Made by a program: the position numbers and the translations under genes. Positions 57,355-64,000 of a stretch of 64,000 nt of DNA are shown piece by piece; positions within the stretch are counted from its first letter, which is position 1; the number at the start of each line of letters is the position of its first letter. The stretch is taken from positions 124,001-188,000 of the forward strand of contig JAEZLH010000028.1 of NCBI GenBank assembly GCA_023435895.1. Direction: 5' to 3'. The notes under the pieces were generated by a model, which saw only the letters and a program-made list of their open reading frames with translations, ran no database searches and was not told the origin of the DNA. This DNA is from Bacillota bacterium (GTDB lineage Bacteria; Bacillota; Clostridia; Lachnospirales; Lachnospiraceae).

Positions 57355-58275
57355 TTACACTTGATCCAATCCCTTAATACGCTTAACATCTTTTCTTGGA
57401 GAAAAACCAAACATACGAGAATATTCACGTATAAATTGGGTTGGACTCTCATATCCAACACGTGAAGCAACTTCACCTACATCTAGGGGCTCATCAATTA
57501 ATAGTCGTCGAGCCTCTTGAAGTCGTAACTGTTTCTGAAACTGAATTGGACTCATTGCAGTAATTTCTTTGAAATGTCTATACAATGAAGGAACACTCAT
57601 TTTAGCAACATCGGCGATTAGTTCCACACTAAATGCATCCTTATAATGCTCCACGATATATTGAACTGCTTTTTGGATATAAACCGCGGGGCTTCCGTCT
57701 GTTACTATTTGTCTTAACGCTTCTCCATGTTCTCCATGAAGAACTTTATATAGAATTTCTTTAGTATATATTTGAGAGAGAATAGGAATGTCCTTTGGTT
57801 TATCCAGTAGTCGAACTAACCGCGCTAGTGCATCTAACATTGATTCATCTAATTTGGCAACATTCAAGCTACGTTGTGATTTTTTCTTTACCTTCATCAT
57901 GAGTTCATCACCGCTTAATAATTCCAATATACTACTATGCGCAAACTCAAGTTTTATAGATAAGTTTGGCTTTAATCTGGATGCTTCATGAACTTCTGCA
58001 ATAATTGGTAAATCCATTGATGCTACCATATAATATGGTGAACCATATCCAAAATGTTCTTCACCAACAGTAACCTCCTTGATACCCTGCACCACAATAT
58101 AAATGGAGGGCTTACTTATTTTATAAGGTTCTATGATTCCATTCGAATAATGTGGCTTAGTATGACAAGAAATACTTAGGGAAGGAATTTTGGTAGTCTG
58201 GGTTCCTTCGAAATCAGCATTTCGAGCAACCAGTTTGGCAAGTTCTTCTTGTAATTGTTGAATATTATTACTCAT
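57355..58275 (-). CDS. AraC-family transcriptional regulator (AraC_N type)
   Basis: A 306-residue regulator: N-terminal cupin-like AraC_N domain (about 20-175: SISCHTKPHYSNGIIEPYKI), then a C-terminal double helix-turn-helix (VAKMSVPSLYRHFKEITAMS and RVGYESPTQFIREYSRMFGF). GGAGGA precedes the start. Lies between two aldo/keto reductases that it probably controls. Confidence 0.93.
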   Translation of the reverse strand: MSNNIQQLQEELAKLVARNADFEGTQTTKIPSLSISCHTKPHYSNGIIEPYKISKPSIYIVVQGIKEVTVGEEHFGYGSPYYMVASMDLPIIAEVHEASRLKPNLSIKLEFAHSSILELLSGDELMMKVKKKSQRSLNVAKLDESMLDALARLVRLLDKPKDIPILSQIYTKEILYKVLHGEHGEALRQIVTDGSPAVYIQKAVQYIVEHYKDAFSVELIADVAKMSVPSLYRHFKEITAMSPIQFQKQLRLQEARRLLIDEPLDVGEVASRVGYESPTQFIREYSRMFGFSPRKDVKRIKGLDQV

Positions 58276-58483
58276 TGATCCTCCGGTATTTAAAAACTGA
58301 TAAATTGAGTGTGTATGTTATTATATCAGAGTATAGTTCCGAAAATGGCTGTGTATAATTTTCATTATACCAATTTAACTTGATGTGGTATAACCAAAAA
58401 GAAAACTCATGGTGTCATTTATTATATATAATATCAAAAAGAAACCCTCATATCAACCTTCCAGTCAATATAAGGATCTCTAC

Positions 58484-59470
58484 CTAGTTGTTTTGTGCCA
58501 TTACACCAACCAGGTTGTGCGGTACATATGCTTCTTCAAGATAGTTCATTTCAGAATCAGTCAATGTGATACTAACAGCCTTCACCGCCCCTTCAATATG
58601 ATGGAACTTTGTTGCACCTACAACTGGAGATGTTACTTTACGAAGCAACCATGCGAGCGAGATTTCAGTCATTGATACGTTGTATTTTGAAGCTATCTCT
58701 GCTACCCTTGTTATTATAATACTGTCTTGTTCCTCAGTATTACCGTATTTTGATTTTGCAAACTTATCCTCTTGAAGACGTTTTGAAGCCTCTCCAGGAA
58801 GTTTAGCAAGTCGCCCACCTGCTAGTGCACTATATGGTGTCAAAGCTATATTGTCCTCATGACAAAATGGAACCATCTCACGCTCTTCTTCCCGAAAAAT
58901 AAGATTATAATGTCCTTGAACGGATACAAATTTTTCAAAGCCTTCCTTCTCTGCAAAGGCATTGGCTTTCGCAATTTGCCATGCATAGCAATTAGAAATT
59001 CCTAATGCTCTGGCTTTTCCTGCTTTCACTACACGATTAAGACCCTCCATTATTTCACTCAGCGGTGTTTGGTAATCCCACATATGATAGATATACAAAT
59101 CAACATAATCCATTCCAAGATTTTCAAGACTTTTATTAATCATTGATTCAATATGTTCTTGTCCACTAATCCCATTTTGAATTTCCTCTAAGGTTCTCGG
59201 TATAAATTTTGTCGCAACCACAACTTCATCACGTTTAACGAAGTCATTTAAAGCCTTGCCTATATATTTTTCTGATGTTCCATTCTGATATGCAATTGCT
59301 GTATCAAAGAAATTGACACCAAGCTCTAAACCGCGCTTTATTATCTCGCGAGAGTGTTCCTCGTCTATCGTCCATGAATGCTGCCCTTTCGCTGCATCTC
59401 CAAATCCCATACACCCCATACAGATTTTAGATACCATTAAATCTGAATTACCAAGTTTCGTATATTCCAT
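58484..59470 (-). CDS. aldo/keto reductase
   Basis: A 328-residue reductase with the full tetrad: FFDTAIAYQNGTSE (Asp, Tyr), VVATKFIP (Lys) and LYIYHMWDYQTP (His). The ATG at 59470 follows AAAGG by about 10 bases; a TTG two codons earlier is less likely. Related to the gene at 55952, probably an older duplicate. Confidence 0.92.
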   Translation of the reverse strand: MEYTKLGNSDLMVSKICMGCMGFGDAAKGQHSWTIDEEHSREIIKRGLELGVNFFDTAIAYQNGTSEKYIGKALNDFVKRDEVVVATKFIPRTLEEIQNGISGQEHIESMINKSLENLGMDYVDLYIYHMWDYQTPLSEIMEGLNRVVKAGKARALGISNCYAWQIAKANAFAEKEGFEKFVSVQGHYNLIFREEEREMVPFCHEDNIALTPYSALAGGRLAKLPGEASKRLQEDKFAKSKYGNTEEQDSIIITRVAEIASKYNVSMTEISLAWLLRKVTSPVVGATKFHHIEGAVKAVSITLTDSEMNYLEEAYVPHNLVGVMAQNN

Positions 59471-59643
59471 ATCCAAATCACCTTTCTTTATATACTTCCT
59501 ATTTTTGGTTTTCTAAAGCTGAAAGCTGTGCTTCATGCTCAGTAAATGCTCGGGCGTAGATAGCAATTTTTCTAAGCCATCAACCACCAGTTCAACTAAG
59601 CATAGCTGGGTATTCGTATTTTCATCCAGCCCTCAACTTAGGC

Positions 59644-60354
59644 CTAATTATTGAAGCGATATCCAGCCCCCCATACTGTTTCTAGTATTTGGGGGTTCTT
59701 ACTGTCATCTTCAATTTTTTCACGAATTCGGTTAATATGCACCATAACTGTGGCACTATCACTAAAATAATCATAACCCCATATTTTTTCAAATAATTGC
59801 TCTTTTGAGAAAACAATATTGGGGTTTTCAGCCATAAATTTTAATAGTTCAAATTCTCGATTTGGAAAACGAATTTCTTGTTCACCTTTATATACTTTCC
59901 ATCCTTTCAAAAAAATTCGTATATTGCCTACGCACACCTCATCCTTCTTTTGCTCTTGCTCTATCTGATTTACTTTTGCAACTCTAGTATACTGCCTAAT
60001 ATTTGCATTAACCCTTGCCACAAGCTCAGCAGGATCAAACGGCTTAGCAATATAATCATCCGCTCCTAATGAAAGCCCACGGATTTTATCAACTGAATCT
60101 GTCCTGGCTGTAACCATTAGAATGGGGATATCTAGCTCCGCTCTTATTTCTTTACATATTTCATAACCACTTTTACCCGGAAGCATGAGATCAAGTAATA
60201 TCAAATCATATTTCTCCGTTGTCAAAGTTGATATTGCTTTATTTCCATCACTCACAATAAGTGTTTCAAACCCACTAGCTTCCAAATATGCTTGTTCAAT
60301 CATACTAATATCTTCATCATCTTCAATAATGAGTACTTTATACTTTTCATTCAT
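59644..60354 (-). CDS. OmpR-family response regulator (VanR-like)
   Basis: A 236-residue regulator: Asp55 in LILLDLMLPGKSG, KPFDPAELVARV, and a winged helix with RFPNREFELLKFMAENPNIV and VWGAGYRFNN at the end. The ATG at 60354 follows GGGAG by 9 bases and starts one base after the kinase stop. Partner of the next gene; target operon not apparent. Confidence 0.93.
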   Translation of the reverse strand: MNEKYKVLIIEDDEDISMIEQAYLEASGFETLIVSDGNKAISTLTTEKYDLILLDLMLPGKSGYEICKEIRAELDIPILMVTARTDSVDKIRGLSLGADDYIAKPFDPAELVARVNANIRQYTRVAKVNQIEQEQKKDEVCVGNIRIFLKGWKVYKGEQEIRFPNREFELLKFMAENPNIVFSKEQLFEKIWGYDYFSDSATVMVHINRIREKIEDDSKNPQILETVWGAGYRFNN

Positions 60355-60355
60355 T

Positions 60356-61798
60356 TTACTCATCTCCCTGCGCTATAATTGGTAAACTTAACTGTACGGT
60401 AAGTCCATCTCTGTTTTCTGCGGTAACTGAACCACCCATTGCTTCTATAAGATATTTTACAATATAGAGCCCTAAGCCATTGCCATCTTTCTTATTCCTT
60501 GATTCATCACCTCGAAAGAACTGTTCAAAAATATGATTCAACTTATCTTTTGCAACTCCATAACCATTATCTGAAATTTCTAAGACAAAGTATGATTCTT
60601 TCAAGTACGTACGAATAATAACATTAATCGTTTCTACCTCAGCATATTTTTTACTATTCTCCAGCAGGTTGTCAAGTATACGATTCATTTGTTCACGATC
60701 GATATTCGAATATATACCCGGTTGTACATCTTCTAATTTCAGATTAAGACTATTCTTTTCTAAGATTACGCCATGTTTTCCACAGAAGTTCTCCAAATAT
60801 CCTTTCCATTCAATTCTTTCGAAAAATAGTGGCATGTTTCCTGTTTCAAGTTTTGAAAAATAAAATAACCTTTCTAAAAGTTGATCCATATCTAATGTTC
60901 TTCTATATGCCGTATCAAGAAACTTAGCTTTTAGCTCAGGTGTTTGAGCAACTCCATCTTGAAGTCCTTTTATCGTTCCTCGTATTGCTGTCAACGGCGT
61001 TTTTAAATCATGAGAAATACCTGAGACCATATCAATTCTTGCTCTTTCATATGCTTCTTTTTCAGCATTAACCTCAATGATATGCTCTTGCATCTGATTA
61101 AAAGCATCGCAGACTTCTTCAAATTCAATATCACCAATGTATTCAACCTTCACTGAAAAATTCTCTTCTTTCATTCTCTGCACTCCATCTGATAATGCAA
61201 CTAATGGAATGGTTATATGTTTTATTAATCTCTTTGTAAAAATCTGACTTATCAATAATAAAGCACCTATGCAAATAATTCCATCGATTAATATTAATAT
61301 AAACATTACTGTAAAATTATTTTCTTGATTCCAAAAATCCCGAAATTCACCTGTTAATGCATATACATTTATTTGATTATTCTGATCACTTTTAGCTAAA
61401 ACTGTCATATTGTTTTGTACATATATATGTACTTTGCCATCCTGCTTAATATACTGGCCAATTTCATCAGTTAAATCATCCATTGAAACGCCTGTATTTG
61501 AGTAAATTATCTTACCGGCTTCTTCTACGCACAGTTTAAACTCATACATCTTTAGCTGTTCTGAAACACTTCTTATTGAATCTTCATCATCGTATGATTC
61601 CCAATTTGCAAGTATACTTTTTATCTGATCTGAATTATCTGCTACCTCTGATGAATTTATCTCGTTTCCTTCATAAGATTTCTCAAACAACCTAATTACA
61701 AACAAATTCACAAATAGAAATAGACTGAGAGTAACAAGTACCATACAAGTATTTGATATAAAAATTCTTCGCTTAACGCTTTGACTTTCCTTATTCAC
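60356..61798 (-). CDS. sensor histidine kinase
   Basis: A 480-residue kinase: helix about 13-35, an extracytoplasmic domain of about 125 residues, helix about 163-187, HAMP, HisKA with His263 in GISHDLKTPLTAI, and HATPase_c with LDNLLENSKKYAEV and GNGLGLYIVK. The start is GTG at 61798, with AGGAGG 7 bases upstream; the longer frame has no site. Preceded by a stem-loop and a broken small membrane-protein gene. Confidence 0.92.
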   Translation of the reverse strand: MNKESQSVKRRIFISNTCMVLVTLSLFLFVNLFVIRLFEKSYEGNEINSSEVADNSDQIKSILANWESYDDEDSIRSVSEQLKMYEFKLCVEEAGKIIYSNTGVSMDDLTDEIGQYIKQDGKVHIYVQNNMTVLAKSDQNNQINVYALTGEFRDFWNQENNFTVMFILILIDGIICIGALLLISQIFTKRLIKHITIPLVALSDGVQRMKEENFSVKVEYIGDIEFEEVCDAFNQMQEHIIEVNAEKEAYERARIDMVSGISHDLKTPLTAIRGTIKGLQDGVAQTPELKAKFLDTAYRRTLDMDQLLERLFYFSKLETGNMPLFFERIEWKGYLENFCGKHGVILEKNSLNLKLEDVQPGIYSNIDREQMNRILDNLLENSKKYAEVETINVIIRTYLKESYFVLEISDNGYGVAKDKLNHIFEQFFRGDESRNKKDGNGLGLYIVKYLIEAMGGSVTAENRDGLTVQLSLPIIAQGDE

Positions 61799-61820
61799 TG
61801 TCTTCCTCCTCGAAATATAC

Positions 61821-61856
61821 GTAACAGAGAAGGGCGACATGCTCCTTCTCTGTTAC
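61821..61856. repeat. stem-loop between broken small gene and the kinase
   Basis: GTAACAGAGAAGG (61821-61833) pairs perfectly with CCTTCTCTGTTAC (61844-61856). The stop codon of the upstream fragment lies inside the stem. No T-run follows, so it may be an attenuator or RNA-processing site. Confidence 0.6.
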
Positions 61857-62043
61857 GGTTGATCTTTCGCTAATTGCATTTCCTCTTGTTTATGCAACAC
61901 ATTTCTGACTGTGATGAATCTGGCATTAAAATGATTATACAACAAGATTCCTGATATAACACTAAAAATCATTCCAGCTATCAAAACTCCACAGACAATT
62001 TATTAGGTTCATCCGTAAAACCTATTCTTCATTTTTCTAGCAT
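61853..62043 (-). pseudogene. broken small membrane-protein gene upstream of the kinase
   Basis: GGAGG and ATG at 62043 begin MLEK, then a TGA; the same frame continues RIGFTDEPNKLS, and after one frameshift VCGVLIAGMIFSVISGILLY and NHFNARFITVRNVLHKQEEM follow to a stop at 61853. A coherent small protein with one helix can be rebuilt with one stop and one frameshift, so this looks like a recent pseudogene or a sequencing error. Confidence 0.5.
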
Positions 62044-62364
62044 AATTACCTCCGTTTGTTTATGTAATTGCTTTATTGATAGTCCTAATCATAACTCCCG
62101 AGGATAAATAATTACTGTAAAACTGTTAAACAAATCCTAAATTGTTATGTTGATTTGAACCGCTTTTCCCAACCTGTATCTTATAAAAATAAAGCTATTT
62201 TCACTTCATGGCCCTTTAAACAAACTCTAAACGAAAATTTAATACCTATTTATTTCTTATAATCAAGGAGTTTAGAACTTCAATTTATACTAAAAAAGTA
62301 GAAATGACTACAGGAATGGTAACAAAATCAAATTCAGTACCAACCAAAGAAAGGTAATTTTACT
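62044..62364. other. intergenic region between divergent genes
   Basis: About 320 bp, AT-rich, presumably holding promoters in both directions. No operator or ORF with a ribosome site recognised. Confidence 0.35.
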
Positions 62365-62739
62365 ATGACTTCTATTATTATGGAAATTGATTCTATAGCA
62401 GCAAATCTTGCAATGCTAACATTATTTATAGTTTTGGCAAAATTTATTACCAAACGAACTGGGCCTAAAAAACTCGACACAAAATTAATGAAAATACACA
62501 AACCTTCAACCTATGTCTTATTAATTACAGGAATAATACATATGTTTACTTCTTTTGTTTATCTAGATCGTTTAGGAATTTCCCCTTATATATTAGGTTT
62601 TGTATGTCTCTTTTCTATTATTGGTGCTGCTTTAACTTTTATCAAAAGAAAAAAGATCGGTAAAAAATGGTTGTTCTGGCATAGAACTTGCTCCATAATT
62701 GCATTAGTTACTCTTTTTGTTCATCCCATCTTGAAATAA
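62365..62739 (+). CDS. four-helix membrane protein with haem-type histidines
   Basis: A 124-residue protein with four hydrophobic stretches. His45 (KIHKPSTY), His59 (GIIHMF), His109 (FWHRTCS) and His121 (LFVHPILK) lie at helix ends in pairs, as in ferric-reductase-like or b-type cytochrome domains. No flavin domain follows. AAAGG precedes the start. Function unknown; a small haem-binding membrane protein is plausible. Confidence 0.6.
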   Translation: MTSIIMEIDSIAANLAMLTLFIVLAKFITKRTGPKKLDTKLMKIHKPSTYVLLITGIIHMFTSFVYLDRLGISPYILGFVCLFSIIGAALTFIKRKKIGKKWLFWHRTCSIIALVTLFVHPILK

Positions 62740-62965
62740 TGAAAGTATATTCAAGTTTCTTTCAATGTGTATAACCCAGACCAAAATCCTTCACCTGTCC
62801 GGTCTATGGAAATCATAGTTCTGTTCTAGTGGAAATCATGATTCCTAAAACATGCAGAGCAATTAGCAATAAGCAAATGCCTGACGTTGCTCATATTCGC
62901 AAGTCTTCTTGTGCTTTCTTTTCTACTCCCCATCTCATTGGAGTGTTCTTTTGACAAATAGCCCA

Positions 62966-62994
62966 AAAAGGGCAGCCCTTACGGACCGCCCTTC
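62966..62994 (-). terminator. terminator of the TetR operon
   Basis: On the minus strand AAGGGC pairs with GCCCTT across about 15 bases, followed by TTTTT. Confidence 0.65.
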
Positions 62995-63181
62995 TCTATA
63001 TCATCGATATTACTACTATATTTAGCTTTAGAATATATATGTTCCCCCATTTGATCCAATGCCTTAAATGGTTGAACAACAACTTTATTTCATTGTGTAA
63101 GGTCACACTATAAAGCTTTTTCGTAATTTTTTCAGCATTGTTCTTCATTAAAATCGGCAACATAAAAGAACTGTTATTCAA
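62979..63181 (-). pseudogene. possible frameshifted gene downstream of TetR
   Basis: A frame opening at TTG 63181, with AAGGAG inside the TetR 3' end, reads MKNNAEKITKKLYSVTLHNE after an initial segment; then the adjacent frame reads VVQPFKALDQMGEHIYSKAK and SSNIDDIEKGGP to a stop at 62979 within a terminator. The join needs one frameshift. No family recognised. Confidence 0.3.
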
Positions 63182-63836
63182 TCAAAAATCTACTCCTTAA
63201 TAGTTCAACCAATTCATCCACAAATAAATACGTACTGTCCTGATTTATGATATCCATATATTCTACACTTAACAATTGGTACAGCAGAAGCCTATAGTAT
63301 TCCTTAATGGCTGTAGGAATCGAAATATTATCATCCGAATCCTTAACCTCTATAATACCCGGCAACATCATTTTTAGCTGTGCGCAAATAAGGTGGATGG
63401 AAACCTGTTTACAGTAACCTTTTTGAACGGCACTATCGAAAAAGCACTCAAACCGTTTTTGTGTGTAGTCAAGTGCTATCCTATAATCTGATAGAATATT
63501 TGGAAATTTACACTCTAAATGCACTAAAAATTTGGAACTAGAATATGCACCTGTAATAACTCCCTCAAAATATATATTCGATAAGCATTCAACAATCCCA
63601 TTGATACCCTGATCTGTTGTAAATTGTACTGCATTCAAATGATTGATTCGTTCATTTATAATCTCACGTATAATATCTTCTTTGCTCTTTAAATACTTAT
63701 AAATAGTTGCTTTACTGATTTTAACCTGCTTCGCAACCTCGTCCATTGAGATTCCTTCAATGCCGTGCTTTACATAGAGAGAAAAAACATGGTGTATCAA
63801 ACAGCTTTTCTCGTCACAAGTAATTGACAATGGCAT
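63174..63836 (-). CDS. TetR-family transcriptional regulator
   Basis: A 220-residue regulator: N-terminal HTH (GIEGISMDEVAKQVKISKAT then IYKYLKSKEDIIREII) and an effector domain of about 150 residues. GGAGGAA precedes the start. It faces three AGTTTAAACT palindromes and a rightward promoter, so it probably represses a divergent gene outside the window, perhaps an efflux pump. Confidence 0.93.
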   Translation of the reverse strand: MPLSITCDEKSCLIHHVFSLYVKHGIEGISMDEVAKQVKISKATIYKYLKSKEDIIREIINERINHLNAVQFTTDQGINGIVECLSNIYFEGVITGAYSSSKFLVHLECKFPNILSDYRIALDYTQKRFECFFDSAVQKGYCKQVSIHLICAQLKMMLPGIIEVKDSDDNISIPTAIKEYYRLLLYQLLSVEYMDIINQDSTYLFVDELVELLRSRFLIE

Positions 63837-63889
63837 ACACTATTCCTCCATATCTTCGTTTTAAATTTGGAAAATAATATTCTATCATC

Positions 63890-63947
63890 AGTTTAAACTA
63901 AATAATTGATATCAGTTTAAACTAAATTGTTGACATTAGTTTAAACT
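63890..63947. promoter_or_regulatory. three AGTTTAAACT operators, 24 bp apart
   Basis: Perfect 10-bp palindromes at 63890-63899, 63914-63923 and 63938-63947, exactly 24 bp centre to centre, between the TetR gene and the window edge. Confidence 0.85.
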
Positions 63948-63958
63948 GATGTTATCAT
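63930..63958 (+). promoter_or_regulatory. sigma-A promoter reading rightward off the window
   Basis: TTGACA (63930-63935), 17 bases, TATCAT (63953-63958). The third operator lies in the spacer, so it is repressed when the regulator binds. Confidence 0.75.
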
Positions 63959-63984
63959 TGCAATACTTATTTGTCAAGGAATTC

Positions 63985-64000
63985 ATGTATATAAGTATAA
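63985..64000 (+). CDS. possible start of the divergent TetR target gene, cut by window edge
   Basis: AAGGA and ATG (63985) begin MYISI before the sequence ends. The spacing to the ribosome site is short (4 bases), so a later start outside the window is possible. Position relative to the repressed promoter supports a gene here. Confidence 0.35.

Noticed and set aside
59513..59635. A 40-codon coding-like stretch (ending LLSMKHSFQL) between the reductase and the response regulator
   Set aside because: No start codon with a ribosome site and no recognised family; could be a fragment, but too weak to call.

Overview
The window is AT-rich DNA from a low-GC Gram-positive bacterium, most likely an anaerobic Clostridia member of the Lachnospiraceae type (compare Lachnoclostridium phytofermentans). 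This is inferred from strong AGGAGG ribosome binding sites, consensus sigma-A promoters, many YesM/YesN, BlaI/BlaR and OmpR-type regulators, and a plant cell-wall sugar locus. No rRNA, tRNA, CRISPR array, transposase or phage gene was recognised. Most genes lie on the minus strand.

Layout. 0-7 kb: a DUF6773/XRE pair, then a YesN/YesM two-component system beside a sugar ABC transporter (two permeases and a lipoprotein binding protein). 7-9 kb: a small lipoprotein, a RelE/ParE-Phd toxin-antitoxin pair, and a decayed second copy of the lipoprotein signal region next to a duplicated terminator. 9-15 kb: a MacB-like ABC operon that ends in a five-PASTA membrane protein, with an OmpR-type two-component pair; both operons carry the same operator upstream.

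15.5-29 kb is the most unusual part: an all-minus-strand island with rpoN (sigma-54), a split NtrB/NtrC-like pair, an OmpR/HK pair, a 4Fe-4S ferredoxin-like membrane protein, a b-cytochrome-like protein and a set of small membrane proteins with Met/Asn/Gly-rich loops, four of which end in zinc ribbons. Textbook -24/-12 sigma-54 promoters sit in front of a 36-residue membrane peptide and a zinc-ribbon/Met-rich gene pair. A tandem CTTCAT box precedes three other transcription units. Read together, this suggests an envelope or metal/redox stress regulon that I cannot match to a described system.

29-33.6 kb: two BlaI/BlaR1 pairs, each with a palindromic operator; in one pair the BlaR1-type M56 protease is fused to a LytR-CpsA-Psr domain. 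33.9-38.6 kb: an aldo/keto reductase-DUF2316 operon divergent from a MarR regulator with two shared operators, and a heavy-metal P-type ATPase with a CsoR regulator and four CsoR-like palindromes. 39-45 kb: a P1-family peptidase, a plus-strand RR-ABC-HK antimicrobial-resistance-type module, an acetyltransferase, a CD3324-like protein and a 28-codon ORF behind a consensus promoter.

45-56 kb: an arabinoxylan utilisation locus with GH43, esterase, GH8 Rex exo-oligoxylanase, two permeases and a binding protein, a LacI regulator and a GH51 arabinofuranosidase. Matching LacI-type palindromes lie in front of both GH51 and the transporter operon. 56-64 kb: two aldo/keto reductases flanking an AraC regulator, another HK/RR pair behind a broken small membrane-protein gene, a small membrane protein, and a TetR regulator facing a triple operator at the right edge. 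Numerous hairpin terminators separate the units.
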